Source: Candidatus Aminicenantota bacterium (GTDB lineage Bacteria; Acidobacteriota; Aminicenantia; Aminicenantales; Saccharicenantaceae). Taken from it: a stretch of 64,000 bases of DNA. The translations under genes were made by a program, and so were the position numbers. This document shows, one piece after another, positions 1-9,421 of the stretch. The DNA lies in assembly GCA_017999365.1 (NCBI GenBank), contig JAGNLW010000004.1, forward strand, positions 124,001-188,000, read 5' to 3'. The first letter of the stretch is position 1. Every line of letters begins with the position of its first letter. Under the pieces are notes generated by a model that saw only the letters and a program-made list of their open reading frames with translations, was not told the origin of the DNA and did no database searches.

Positions 1-971
1 GCTTTGAAGCCCTCGGGACCGTAATAGGCCAGATAGGCCTGCCAGGCCGCCTCCACCCCACCCTTGCTGCGGAGAGGCCGGGAGATGCGCCCGAGCGTCC
101 TCCGGAACGCCGCCGATTCATTCCCCCGGAGCGAGCGAAGGCCCGACTCCGAGATGCGGTAGGGATGGACGGTGTGGGAGGCCAGCCGGCCGCCGCGGAC
201 GCGGAGCTCGAGGAGGAAGCCGGCCTTCCTGTAATAGAGGTCGGAGAGCTGGAAGAAGGCGAAGTTGCCCAGGCTGTAGGCGATGAGCCGGCCGCTCCGC
301 GTCTCCAGTCCTTGCGGCACGTGGGGATGGTGGCCGACGACGGCGTCGGCTCCCGCGTCGGAGAGGGCCCGGTAGGCGGCGACGACGTAGGGCGGCGGGA
401 AAGGGATGTACTCGAGCCCGGCGTGGGCCACGACGACGACGAACCGGCCGCGCGCCTTGGCCTTGCGGATCTCGGCCGCGAGGCGGTCGATCTCCCAGCC
501 GCAGACCCCGGGGCCGCCGGTCGAGGCCGTCAGGTCCTCCCCTTCGCCGAAGGCCAGCACGGTGACCGGGGTGCCGCCGGCCGTCAGCTCGAGCGGGGCG
601 GCGGCTTCGTCGAGGGTCGGGCCGGCGCCCACCGTCCGGACGCCGGCGCGGCGGAGGACGTCGAGCGTCTCGCGAAAGCCCTCGAGGCCGTAGTCGAAGA
701 CGTGGTTGTTGGCCAGGGTGGCGGCCTCGAACGGGACGGCCGTGAGGCCCGCGACGTGGCCCGGCAGGCCCTTGAAAACGGCCCCGCTCTTCCAGACCGG
801 CCGGCGGGCCGCGGTCAGGGCGCACTCGCAGTTGACCAGGCGCAGATCGGCCGCCCTCAGGACGGGCAATAGGTCGCCGTAGACCGCTTCGGGCGTCCGG
901 GTGAAAACGGGCTCGAGAGCCCGGATGGGGGCCCAGTCGGCGGCGACGACGATGGTGTCGGACCGGGTCAT
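1..971 (-). CDS. CapA/PgsA-type metallophosphatase-fold protein (3' end outside window)
   Basis: At least 323 residues are visible; the C-terminus runs off the left edge. The protein belongs to the CapA family (bacterial capsule synthesis/PGA_cap, calcineurin-like fold). Visible family signatures are ADLRLVNCECALT near residues 41-53, ANNHVFDYG, a VVVAHAGLEY block and VGHHPHVPQGLE followed by AYSLGNF. No signal peptide is visible. The ATG overlaps the stop of the upstream GH5 gene (ATGA), so the two are translationally coupled. CapA proteins are tied to poly-gamma-glutamate or capsule export, but many homologues have unknown roles; with a glycosidase partner, a polysaccharide-related hydrolase role is possible but unproven. 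Confidence 0.85.
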   Translation of the reverse strand, partial: MTRSDTIVVAADWAPIRALEPVFTRTPEAVYGDLLPVLRAADLRLVNCECALTAARRPVWKSGAVFKGLPGHVAGLTAVPFEAATLANNHVFDYGLEGFRETLDVLRRAGVRTVGAGPTLDEAAAPLELTAGGTPVTVLAFGEGEDLTASTGGPGVCGWEIDRLAAEIRKAKARGRFVVVVAHAGLEYIPFPPPYVVAAYRALSDAGADAVVGHHPHVPQGLETRSGRLIAYSLGNFAFFQLSDLYYRKAGFLLELRVRGGRLASHTVHPYRISESGLRSLRGNESAAFRRTLGRISRPLRSKGGVEAAWQAYLAYYGPEGFK

Positions 972-2260
972 CGCGTCCGCCCGGCGACCGCCGCGGCGTG
1001 GGCCCGGATCAGGGCCAGCGTCGAGAGGTCGGCGTCGTAGACGGAGTACCATCCGGCCGGCTCGTGGGGCGGATCGCCCACCCAGGACATGCCCGGCCGG
1101 GCCTCCCCCGCCCAGGCCCAGAAGTTATCGCCCTGGCAAGGGCCGCCGGAGGCGACGGACTCCTCGACGAGCGCGTACAGGGCGGCGTAATAGAGGTCCT
1201 TGGTCGCCGTCGTCGAGGCCGGGTCGAGGTTGTTCTTCCGGCTGGCCCAATCCCGGGCCAGGCCGAACTCCTCGAGGACGAGGGGCTTGCCCAGGGCCTT
1301 GGTCTCGTCGGCCAGCTTGCGGAAATAGGCGGCGGCCCGGGGCTCGGCCACGGCCTTGTAGGTCGCCGGCCGCTTGGGGTCGTACCAGTCCCAGTTCTGC
1401 GGCCAGATGTGGATGGTCGCGTAGTCGATGCCCGGCGAGCGGTGGGTGGCGGTGAAGTCCTGACCCGGCTCGCCGGGAGGGGCGCCCTCGGATCCGGTCG
1501 TGACCGGGTGGTTGGGGTCGAGCGAATGGATGTAGGCCGCGGTCTCGTCGATCCAGCTCTGCGGGTAGCGCCGCGGCTCGTTGGCCAGCTCCCAGGAGAA
1601 CACGGCCGGGTCATCCCGGTACTTGCGGCCGGTATAGGGATTGATGCGGCCGACGACCATGGCGATGTGGTCCCGGAACCAGTCCTGGCACTCCGGGTAG
1701 CCGTAGAACCTGGCCGCGTAGGCGATGAATTTCTCATAATCGCCGGGATACGGGATGGGCGAATGTTCCTTCCAGGAGACGTATTGGGCCATGCCCCCCG
1801 ACCATTGCCAGAAGTTGTTGAGGACCATGACCGCCCTCATCCCCCGTTTGCCCATCTCGGCCAGCAGGAAGTCGAGGCCGTCGAGGACGCTGCCGTCGTA
1901 CTCGCCGGGAGCCGTCATCAGGGCCGGGACCATGCGGTAGGGCTCGGTGTTGGGGCCTTCGGAGGAGGCCATGACCCGCAGATTGGTGACGCCGAGGCCG
2001 CCCAGGCGGTCGAGCTCGCGCAGGAGACGGGGCCGGTCCCCGGAGGGGCCGTCGACGGCAAGGTTCATGCCCTGCCAGAAGTTGGCCCCGACGAAATAGT
2101 GGGGCTTCCCGTCGAGGGTGAAGCGGCCGTCCTCGACCTTGACGAAGGGGCCGGCCGCGGCCTTCTCTCCCGGCGGCGCGGGCGCGGCCGTCCGGCCGCC
2201 CTTGCAAGCCCAGGCCCCCAGGCTCACCAGAAGGACGAGGAGGACGGTCGACTTGCGCAT
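968..2260 (-). CDS. GH5-family beta-mannanase-like glycoside hydrolase, exported
   Basis: A 430-residue secreted glycosidase of the GH5 (subfamily 7-like) endo-beta-1,4-mannanase type. A hydrophobic N-terminus ends at Cys19 (AWAC), a possible though atypical lipobox. The (beta/alpha)8 domain starts near residue 38 (VKVEDGRFTLDGKPHYFVG). The acid/base glutamate is E228 in WELANEPRR and the nucleophile lies at E330/E331 in VLEEFGLAR. The start was chosen because it follows a GGAGGGAGAG ribosome site and begins a signal peptide; the frame stays open upstream without coding character. It would cut mannan or a related beta-linked polymer outside the cytoplasm. It is co-transcribed with the CapA-like gene and divergent from the GH20 gene. 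Confidence 0.85.
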   Translation of the reverse strand: MRKSTVLLVLLVSLGAWACKGGRTAAPAPPGEKAAAGPFVKVEDGRFTLDGKPHYFVGANFWQGMNLAVDGPSGDRPRLLRELDRLGGLGVTNLRVMASSEGPNTEPYRMVPALMTAPGEYDGSVLDGLDFLLAEMGKRGMRAVMVLNNFWQWSGGMAQYVSWKEHSPIPYPGDYEKFIAYAARFYGYPECQDWFRDHIAMVVGRINPYTGRKYRDDPAVFSWELANEPRRYPQSWIDETAAYIHSLDPNHPVTTGSEGAPPGEPGQDFTATHRSPGIDYATIHIWPQNWDWYDPKRPATYKAVAEPRAAAYFRKLADETKALGKPLVLEEFGLARDWASRKNNLDPASTTATKDLYYAALYALVEESVASGGPCQGDNFWAWAGEARPGMSWVGDPPHEPAGWYSVYDADLSTLALIRAHAAAVAGRTR

Positions 2261-2292
2261 GGCGTGCTCTCCCTCCGCGGGCGGATGGAGGG

Positions 2293-2322
2293 ATGATAGA
2301 CCGCCGCCGAGAGGGATGTCAA
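2293..2322 (-). promoter_or_regulatory. Sigma70-type promoter for the GH5-capA operon
   Basis: On the minus strand TTGACA (2322-2317) is separated by 18 bp from TATCAT (2298-2293). It lies 33 bp upstream of the GH5 ATG, leaving a leader with a clear Shine-Dalgarno. Confidence 0.7.
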
Positions 2323-2349
2323 CACGGCCAGCCGTCAAACCGCCCCGCC

Positions 2350-2379
2350 TTGACTTCCCTCCCCGCGGATGACTACACT
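2350..2379 (+). promoter_or_regulatory. Sigma70-type promoter for the GH20 gene
   Basis: TTGACT (2350-2355), 18-bp spacer, TACACT (2374-2379). The GH20 start follows 35 nt later behind an AGGAGG ribosome site. It is back to back with the divergent GH5 promoter. Confidence 0.55.
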
Positions 2380-2414
2380 CCCCAACCGCGGATCCCCCGA
2401 CAGGAGGTCGTCCC

Positions 2415-4814
2415 ATGGTCCCGAAGCCTTCTTTCCGGATATCCCTCGCGGCCGGCATGGGAGCGGCCGTCCTGGCCGCGGCCTGCTCGACCGCCCCGGC
2501 CGTCAAAGCGCCGGCCGGGCCCGCCGTCGTTCCGGCGCCCCTCTCGCTCGCGGCCCGGGCGGGCGCGTTCACGGTCGGTCCGGCCACACGGCTCCTCGTT
2601 CCCGAGGACCAGCCCGGGGCCGTGCCCGTGGCCGCCGCGCTCGAGGACCTCCTCGAACGGGGCACGGGACTCGACCTGCCGCTGGACACCGTTCCGGGAG
2701 CGGCCGCCGGCTCGCCGGCGCCCGCGGGAACCGTCGTCCTTCGCCTCGAGGACCTCGCGGCCCGGCTGGGCCCCGAGGGATACCTCCTGGACGTCTCCCC
2801 GGACAGCCTCCTGGTGCGGGCCGCGGCGCCGGCCGGCCTCTTCTACGGCGTCCAGACCCTGCGGCAACTCCTGCCGCCCTCGATCGAGCGCCCGTCGGGG
2901 TCGCCGGGGGCCGGGCCGCTGACCGTGCCCTGCGTCGCGGTCGAGGACCGGCCGCGCTTCGCCTGGCGCGGCGCCCTGCTCGACTGCGCCCGCCACTTCT
3001 TCCCCAAGGACTTCGTCCTGCGCTGGATCGACATCCTGGCCCTCCACAAACTCAACACCTTCCAATGGCACCTGACCGACGACCAGGGCTGGCGCGTCGA
3101 GATCAAGATGTACCCGCGGCTGACCGAGATCGGCGCCTGGCGCGTGGACCGCGAGAACGACCATTGGAACGCCCGCGAGCCGCAAAGGCCGGGCGAGGCC
3201 GCGACCTACGGGGGTTTCTACACCCAGGACGACATCCGCGAGGTCGTCGCCTACGCCGCCGCCCGCCACATCACGGTCGTGCCCGAGATCGAGATGCCCG
3301 GACACGCCAAGGCGGCCCTGACCGCCTACCCGGAGCTGTCGTGCACGGGCGGCCCGTTCACCGTCCCGCCGGGCGGCTATTGGCCGATCACGGACGTCTT
3401 CTGTCCCGGCAACGACAGGACCTTCGCCGTGCTCGCCGACATCCTGGCCGAGGTGGCCGCCCTCTTCCCCGGGCCGTACATCCACATCGGCGGCGACGAG
3501 GTCGACAAGGCCGAGTGGACCCGATGCCCCAAGTGCCGGGCCCGGATGAAGGCCGAGAAGCTGGCCGATGTGAAGGAACTCCAGAGCTATTTCGTGCGGC
3601 GCGTCGAGCGCATCCTCGACGGCCTCGGCAAGCGACTCGTCGGCTGGGACGAGATCCTCGAGGGCGGTCTGGCCCCGGGGGCCACTGTCATGTCCTGGCG
3701 CGGCACCGAGGGCGGCATCGCCGCGGCCAGGGCCGGCCACGACGTCGTCATGTCCCCGACCTCGCACTGCTATATCGATTACTACCAGGGGCCGCCGGCC
3801 CAAGAGCCGTTGGCCATCGGCGGTTACGTGCCCCTGTCGAAGGTCTACGCGTTCGAGCCCGTGCCGGCGGAGCTCACGGCCGACGAGGCCCGGCGCGTCC
3901 TCGGCGGGCAGGCCAACCTATGGACAGAGTACGTCGGCGAGGGCCGCCACGCCGAATACATGGCCCTGCCGCGCCTGGCCGCCCTGGCCGAGGCCGTCTG
4001 GTCGCCGAAGGAGGCGCGTGACTGGGCCGGCTTCGCGGCCCGGGTCCAGGAGCTGTTCGCCCGCTACGACGCCGCCGGGCTGAACGCCGCCCGGAGCGCC
4101 TTCCTCGTGGCCGTCGGAGCCGGCGCCGAGCCGAAGGCCCGGAGGATCTCCGTGGCCCTGCGGACGGAGATTCCCGGCCCGGACATCCGCTACACGACCG
4201 ACGGCCGGGACCCGTCGCCTTCGTCCAAGCGCTACCGCGGGTCCTTCGCCGTCCGGCGGACCACGGAGGTCCGGGCAGCCGCCTTCGAGGCCGGGACGCG
4301 GCTCAGCCCGGCCGTCTCGGCTGAGACGTACGTCGTCCATCTCGCCTCGGGCCTCCGGCCCGTTTTGGGCTCGCCCTTCAGCCCGAAGTACGACGGCGGC
4401 GGGGAGGCGGCCCTGACCGACGGCCTTCTCGGCACCAAGGACGCCGCCGACGGCCGCTGGCAGGGCTTCGAGGGCGTCGACCTCGAGGCCGTCGTCGACC
4501 TGGGGAAGGCCCGGGACGTCCGGGGACTGACGACGCGCGGCCTGCAGAACATCAACTCGTGGATCTTCCTGCCGACAGCCGTCGAGTTCGCGGTCTCGGA
4601 GGACGGCCGGGAGTTCGAGACGGTGGCCACGGTCGCGAACGACGTGCCGGAGCGGGAGGCCGCCGTTACGGTCAAGGCCTTCGCGGCCCGGTTCGAGCCG
4701 CGGAGGGTCCGGTTCGTCCGGGTCCTGGCCCGCTCTGTCGGGACCGTCCCCGACTGGCACTACGGGGCGGGCGGCAAGGCCTGGCTTTTCACCGACGAGA
4801 TCGTCGTCGAATAG
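2415..4814 (+). CDS. GH20 beta-N-acetylhexosaminidase lipoprotein with C-terminal discoidin-like module
   Basis: 799 residues. The signal peptide ends in a good lipobox (LAAAC, Cys24), so the protein is probably membrane-anchored. A GH20b-type N-terminal domain covers about residues 40-175, then the GH20 TIM barrel. The catalytic Asp-Glu pair of substrate-assisted catalysis is D361-E362 in HIGGDEV; other family blocks are HLTDDQGWR and VPEIEMPGHA. After about residue 570 come a chitobiase C-terminal type beta domain (RYTTDGRDPSPSSKRY) and an F5/8 discoidin-like region with TRGLQNINSWIFLPTAVEF. It removes terminal GlcNAc/GalNAc from glycans. Its 3' end overlaps the convergent GH95 gene by 55 nt. 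Confidence 0.93.
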   Translation: MVPKPSFRISLAAGMGAAVLAAACSTAPAVKAPAGPAVVPAPLSLAARAGAFTVGPATRLLVPEDQPGAVPVAAALEDLLERGTGLDLPLDTVPGAAAGSPAPAGTVVLRLEDLAARLGPEGYLLDVSPDSLLVRAAAPAGLFYGVQTLRQLLPPSIERPSGSPGAGPLTVPCVAVEDRPRFAWRGALLDCARHFFPKDFVLRWIDILALHKLNTFQWHLTDDQGWRVEIKMYPRLTEIGAWRVDRENDHWNAREPQRPGEAATYGGFYTQDDIREVVAYAAARHITVVPEIEMPGHAKAALTAYPELSCTGGPFTVPPGGYWPITDVFCPGNDRTFAVLADILAEVAALFPGPYIHIGGDEVDKAEWTRCPKCRARMKAEKLADVKELQSYFVRRVERILDGLGKRLVGWDEILEGGLAPGATVMSWRGTEGGIAAARAGHDVVMSPTSHCYIDYYQGPPAQEPLAIGGYVPLSKVYAFEPVPAELTADEARRVLGGQANLWTEYVGEGRHAEYMALPRLAALAEAVWSPKEARDWAGFAARVQELFARYDAAGLNAARSAFLVAVGAGAEPKARRISVALRTEIPGPDIRYTTDGRDPSPSSKRYRGSFAVRRTTEVRAAAFEAGTRLSPAVSAETYVVHLASGLRPVLGSPFSPKYDGGGEAALTDGLLGTKDAADGRWQGFEGVDLEAVVDLGKARDVRGLTTRGLQNINSWIFLPTAVEFAVSEDGREFETVATVANDVPEREAAVTVKAFAARFEPRRVRFVRVLARSVGTVPDWHYGAGGKAWLFTDEIVVE

Positions 4815-7270
4815 ACGATCTCCTGGCCCGGGCGGGTCTCGATCTCGATCATGCCGCCGCGGGGCCGGGCCTCGGCCGGTTCCGCGCCGGCCGCTTCGAA
4901 CGCGCGGCCGCCGAAGGGATCGAGCAGCCTCAGCCGGCCGCCCGCCGTCGAGCGCACGCGCAGTTCGACCACCCGCCCGTCGCGCCAAGCCGCGTCGATC
5001 TCGAACCCGCCGCGGGCCCGCAGCCCCCGGAAACGGCCCTCGGGCCAGGCCGCGGGGACGGCCGGCAGGATCTGGATGAACCCGCGGTGGGACTGGACGA
5101 GCATCTCGGCGAGGCCCGCCGCGCCGCCGAAGTTGCCGTCGATCTGGAAGGGCGGGTGGGTGTCGAAGAGGTTCGTCAGCGTGGACCGGCGCAGGAGCGT
5201 CAGGAGGTTCGCGTGGGCCGACTCCCCGTCGAGGAGGCGGGCGTAGAAGCTGACGATCCAAGCCCGGCTCCAGCCGGTCTGCCCACCGCCGTGGGCGAGT
5301 CGCCGGGCCAGCGTCCGCCGGGCCGCCTCGAACAGCTCCGGCGTCTCCGGCGTGATCTGGGCCAGGGGATAGAGGGCCAGCAGATGCGACATGTGGCGGT
5401 GTCCCGGCTCGGCCTCGTCGTAGTCCTCGATCCATTCCCGGAGGTTGCCGTGCTTCCCTGTCCGGAGAGGCGGCAGGCGCCGTTCGAGCTCGCCGAGGCG
5501 GGCGGCGAACTCGGCGTCGACGCCCAGGACCGTCGCGGCCCGGATGCAGCGGTCGAACAGGGCCCGGGCGATCTCGACGTCGATCGTCGCGGCGTAGGTC
5601 AAAGATTCGGGCCGGCCGGTCCTGGGATCGAGGTAGGCGTTCTCCGGCGAATGGGACGGGGCCGTGACCAGGGACCCGTCCGGGGACGGGACGAGGAATC
5701 CGGCCACGAACTCCGCGGCGCCTCTCATGACGGGATAGGCGACGTCGCGCAGGAAGCCCGTGTCGGCCGTGAACTCGTAATGGTCCCAGAGCGGGAAGGT
5801 CAGCCACGGGCCGGCCATGGGCGAGACGCCCCAGACGCCGTCGGCGACGCCCGTGCGGCCGAAGGGATCGGTCAGATGGTGGAGCGTCCAACCCGCCGTG
5901 CCGTAGGTATTGCGGGCGGTCACGGCGCCGGGGACGGTCAGGCGCCGGATGAAGTCGGCGAGGGGAGCGACCGTCTCGGGCAGGTTGGCCACCTCGGCCG
6001 GCCAGTAGTTCATCTGCAGGTTGATGTTGGTGTGGAAATCGGAGTTCCAGGCGGCCTCGAAGTCCCGGTTCCAGATCCCCTGGAGGTTGGCCGGCAGCAC
6101 GGCCGGCCGGCGCGACGAGCCCATGAGGAGGTAGCGCCCGTACTGGAAATACAGAGCGGCCAGGGCGGGATCGTCGGCCCCGGCCCTGACCCGCTCCAGA
6201 CGCTCGTCGGTCGGCAGGCCGGAGGCGGCGGAAGGACGGCCGAGGGCGAGCGCGACCCGGTCGTAGAGCGCGCGGTGCTCGGCGACGTGACGGGCCCGAA
6301 GCTCCGCCCACGGGCGCCGGACCGCCGCGGCGACCGTCGCCGCGGCCTTGGCGACGGGATCGACGCCGGGATCGAGGGCCAGGCGCTCCGGATCGTAATC
6401 GGTGGCCGCCGCGAGCAGGAGGGTCACGGCCCGGGCATTCTCGACGCGGAGGGCCCCGTCCGAAGCCGCGACGCGTCCGCCCTCGGCCAGGGCCTCGAGC
6501 CGGGCGGCGAAGCGCATGTGCCCGCCACCCGGCCCGCTGAGTGGATCGGGAGCGTCGACGATGCGGCCGGCGAGGACGAGACCGCGAGGACCGTCGGCGG
6601 CCGTCGAGGCGTCCCTGGCCCGGCCCAGCCGGACCGTGCCGTTGATCCGGCCTCCGCGGGCCACCGCGACGCGCACGGCCAGGACGTCGTCGACGGCCGA
6701 AGCCAGGACCTCGCGAAGGACCGCCTCTCCCGCCGCGGTCTCGCAGACGACCGCGGCCACGCCGTCCCCGAGGTCGAGGGACCTCTCGTATCCGGCCCCG
6801 GCCCGGACGCCCTCGAGCTCGATCGCGAGGTCGCCGAGGGACTGGTAGGAGCGGATGCGGGGCGGCGTCCCTAAAAGGTATCTCTCGGCCAGGGCCGAAG
6901 CTTCGGCGTACCGGCCGGCGAACAGGGCCTCCCGGATGCGCGGCAGGTTGGCCAGGGCGCCGGGATTGTTGTTGTCGACGGGAGAGCCGGCCCAGAGCGT
7001 CTCCTCGTTGAGCTGGAGGAGCTCGCGATCGGGCCCGCCGAAGACCATGGCCCCCAGGCGGCCGTTACCGACCGGCAGGGCCTCGTTCCAATCGGCGGCG
7101 GGACGGCGGTACCGGAGGCGGTCCCCGGCCTGCGTGGCGCGGGCCGGTCCCGGCCGGCACGAGCCGACCGCGGCGGCCAGGACGAGCAGGGCCAGGGCCC
7201 GCAGACGGGCGCGCCCTCCCGAGCGTCCCGTCCGGTTCGCCGGCGGGACGGGCGCGGAGAGGAGGGCCAT
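4760..7270 (-). CDS. GH95 alpha-L-fucosidase, exported
   Basis: 836 residues. A cationic, hydrophobic N-terminus with Cys near residue 38 suggests export, possibly as a lipoprotein. The family is identified by WNEALPVGNGRLGAMVFGG and NEETLWAG at the N-terminus and by the active-site residues: N415 and N417 in HTNINLQMNYWPAE, the acid E543 in APSHSPENAYLD and D711 in DGNFGGAAG. GH95 enzymes invert alpha-1,2-linked fucose. ATG 7270 was chosen because a TTGACA/TATAAG promoter lies directly upstream; an in-frame TTG at 7306 is the -35 box itself. Together with the neighbouring GH20 enzyme it would strip fucose and N-acetylhexosamine caps from host- or algal-type glycans. Confidence 0.92.
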   Translation of the reverse strand: MALLSAPVPPANRTGRSGGRARLRALALLVLAAAVGSCRPGPARATQAGDRLRYRRPAADWNEALPVGNGRLGAMVFGGPDRELLQLNEETLWAGSPVDNNNPGALANLPRIREALFAGRYAEASALAERYLLGTPPRIRSYQSLGDLAIELEGVRAGAGYERSLDLGDGVAAVVCETAAGEAVLREVLASAVDDVLAVRVAVARGGRINGTVRLGRARDASTAADGPRGLVLAGRIVDAPDPLSGPGGGHMRFAARLEALAEGGRVAASDGALRVENARAVTLLLAAATDYDPERLALDPGVDPVAKAAATVAAAVRRPWAELRARHVAEHRALYDRVALALGRPSAASGLPTDERLERVRAGADDPALAALYFQYGRYLLMGSSRRPAVLPANLQGIWNRDFEAAWNSDFHTNINLQMNYWPAEVANLPETVAPLADFIRRLTVPGAVTARNTYGTAGWTLHHLTDPFGRTGVADGVWGVSPMAGPWLTFPLWDHYEFTADTGFLRDVAYPVMRGAAEFVAGFLVPSPDGSLVTAPSHSPENAYLDPRTGRPESLTYAATIDVEIARALFDRCIRAATVLGVDAEFAARLGELERRLPPLRTGKHGNLREWIEDYDEAEPGHRHMSHLLALYPLAQITPETPELFEAARRTLARRLAHGGGQTGWSRAWIVSFYARLLDGESAHANLLTLLRRSTLTNLFDTHPPFQIDGNFGGAAGLAEMLVQSHRGFIQILPAVPAAWPEGRFRGLRARGGFEIDAAWRDGRVVELRVRSTAGGRLRLLDPFGGRAFEAAGAEPAEARPRGGMIEIETRPGQEIVYSTTISSVKSQALPPAP

Positions 7271-7276
7271 GGGGCT

Positions 7277-7306
7277 CTTATAGCCCGGTCCCGCCGCGGC
7301 TGTCAA
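7277..7306 (-). promoter_or_regulatory. Promoter of the GH95 gene, apparently leaderless
   Basis: Minus strand: TTGACA (7306-7301), 18-bp spacer, TATAAG (7282-7277), then exactly 6 nt (AGCCCC) and ATG at 7270. Transcription would start at or next to the A of the start codon, and no Shine-Dalgarno is present. The -35 box overlaps the stop codon of the upstream permease gene. Confidence 0.75.
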
Positions 7307-8441
7307 TCGAGCTTCTTCTTGAAGCGGGCGATACTCAGGCCCAGGATGACCGTGCCGAGCCCGGCCAGCCAGGCGACCTGGTCCCAGAGCTCCGGCCAGC
7401 CCGCGCCCCGGAGCATGATGCCGCGGATGCTGACGAAAAAGTAACGCGTCGGGACGAGGCGCGAGACGGCCTGGAAGAACGGCGGCATGTTCTCGACGGG
7501 GAAGACGAAGCCGCCGAGCAGGATCATGGGCATGACGAAGAAGACGGTCGTGAACATGGCCTGCTGTTGGGATTCCGAGATGGTCGAGATGAACAGGCCG
7601 TAACCGAGGGTGTTGAACATGAAGGCCAGGCAGACGGCCAGGAGGACCGGGAAGCTGCCCCGGACCGGCACGGCGAACCAGAAATCGGCCACGGCCGTGA
7701 CGAAGGACGCCTCGACGAGGCCGATGAGGACGAACGGCAGGAGTTTGCCGACGATGAGCTGGTACGGCCGGATGGGCGTGACGATGAGCTGCTCCATCGT
7801 CCCGGCTTCTTTCTCCCGGACGATGCCCATCGAGGCCAGCGAGATGGTCATGATCATCAGGATGAGGCCCAGGACGCCCGGGACCATGAAATTGCGGCTG
7901 CGGAGCTCGGGGTTGTACCAGACCCGGACCTCGGCCGTCACGGGCAGGGCCACGGTGGCGGCGCCTCGGCGGGCCAGGGCCTCCATCGTGATCCTCTGGG
8001 AATGGCCTGGAGGATGGCCCCGATGTAGCCGGCGGCCGTGGAGCCGCTCATGGCGTTCGAGCCGTCGACGAGGACCTGGACCGAGGGGCTCCGCCCGGCC
8101 AGGAGGTCCTCGGCGGAGTCCGGCGGGACGACCAGGGCGACCCGGACCTCCTCCCGGGCCATGAGCGCGTCGACGGCCGCGGTCTCCGGCAGGACGGCCT
8201 TGAGGTCGAAATACTCGGTCGTGCGGAACTTGTCGACGAGGTCGCGGCTGGCCCGGCTGCCGTCCTGGTCGACGACGGCCAGGGGGATGTGCTTGACGTC
8301 GAAGTTGAGGGCGAAGCCGAACATCAGGAGCATGAAGCCCGGCAGGAAGACCATGAAGGCCAGCGACAGGGCGTCCCGCCCGATCTGGCGGAGCTCCTTG
8401 CGGACGACGGCCCGCAAACGGAACAGGGATGCGGGGATCAT
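7303..8441 (-). pseudogene. ABC-2 type transporter permease (YhhJ/YbhS-like), interrupted by a frameshift
   Basis: Would encode about 379 residues. The N-terminal half (8441 to about 8000) has the first membrane helix (LAFMVFLPGFMLLMFGFAL) and the large extracytoplasmic loop. The C-terminal half, in another frame, has the ABC-2 signature REKEAGTMEQLIVTPI and five hydrophobic helices, ending KKKLD. The frames meet near 8000, where restoring one base would give an uninterrupted GYIGAILQA-SQRITMEALA junction; the total length is 2 mod 3. It is the only permease in this operon. It is either inactivated or affected by a sequencing error. Its ATG overlaps the expected stop of ATPase B. Confidence 0.85.
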
Positions 8442-9393
8442 GCCCGCCCCTCCCCCGGCCTGCCGGCCGGCCCTCCTCGATCTTGTGGATGAAGACGTCC
8501 TCGAGCGAGGGCACGATGCGCTCGACCCGCGTGACCGCGATGCCGGCCCGCTCCAGGCGCTCCCGGACGAGCCGGCGGCCCTCGGCCTCGTCGGCGACGC
8601 CGACGTGGAAGGCCGTGCCGAAGATCGAGGTGTCGACGACCCAGGGCTCCTTCTGGAGGATCTCCATGGCCTCGACGGTCCGGTCGGCGGCCACCTCGAG
8701 GATGGGATGGCCGATGACCGCGGTCTTGAGCTCCCGGGGACTGCCGCCGGCGACGATGCGCCCGGCGTGGATGAGGCGGATGTCGTTGCAGTACTCGGCC
8801 TCGTCGAGGTAGTGGGTCGTGACGAAGACGGTCATGCCCCGATCGGACAGGCCGTTGATGATCTCCCAGAAGCGGCGCCGCGAGGCCGGATCCACGCCGC
8901 CCGTCGGCTCGTCGAGGAAGACGATGCCCGGCTCGTGGAGGACGGCGCAGCCGAGGGCCAGGCGCTGCTTCCAGCCGGCCGAGAGCGTCCGGGTCAGGCT
9001 GCGCTCACGCCCCACGAGCCCGGCCATCTCCAGGACCCAGGGCAGGCGGGCCCCGACGTCCCTGGCCGAGAGTCCGTAGGCGCCGCCGAAGAAGCGGATG
9101 TTCTCGGCCACGGTCAGGTCGTCGTAGAGCGAGAAGCGCTGCGACATGTAGCCGATGGCCCGCTTGACCCGCTCGGGCTCGCGACGGATGTCGTGGCCGC
9201 CGACCGTGGCCGTGCCGGAGGTCGGGTCGAGCAGGCCGCAGAGCATGCGGATGGTCGTCGACTTACCGGCCCCGTTGGCCCCGAGGAAACCGAAGATGGC
9301 CCCCCGTTCGACGTCGAACGTGACGCCTTCGACCGCCGTGAAGACGCCGAAGCGCTTGACGAGCGGCCTGACCTCGATGGCCTTGTCCGTCAC
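8438..9393 (-). CDS. ABC transporter ATPase B of drug/efflux type, frameshift near the 3' end
   Basis: About 319 residues if repaired. GTG start 9393 follows a GGGGGAAG site 28 nt after the tolC-like gene. Walker A GANGAGKS is residues 38-45, the Q-loop is YMSQRFSLYDDL, the signature is the variant LSAGWKQ, Walker B is IVFLDEPTGGVD and the switch His is in VTTHYLDEAE. The C-terminal IVPSLEDVFIH is typical of the YbhF/RbbA-like efflux group. In a G-rich run near 8455-8465 one base appears to be missing: restoring it gives a TGA at 8440-8438 overlapping the permease ATG, whereas the sequence as given reads through. It resembles the second ATPase half of YbhF and probably paired with ATPase A. 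Confidence 0.85.
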
Positions 9394-9421
9394 GGCGCTT
9401 CCCCCGTCCCCTCTCCCCGCC

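Noticed and set aside
2261..2689. N-terminal extension of the GH5 frame on the minus strand
   Set aside because: The extra 143 residues are Arg/Ala-rich without homology and run through both divergent promoters into the GH20 gene; ATG 2260 with SD and signal peptide is the real start.
7938..8441. A complete 167-residue protein on the minus strand
   Set aside because: It is the N-terminal half of the ABC-2 permease; its last ~17 residues are out-of-frame readthrough after the frameshift.
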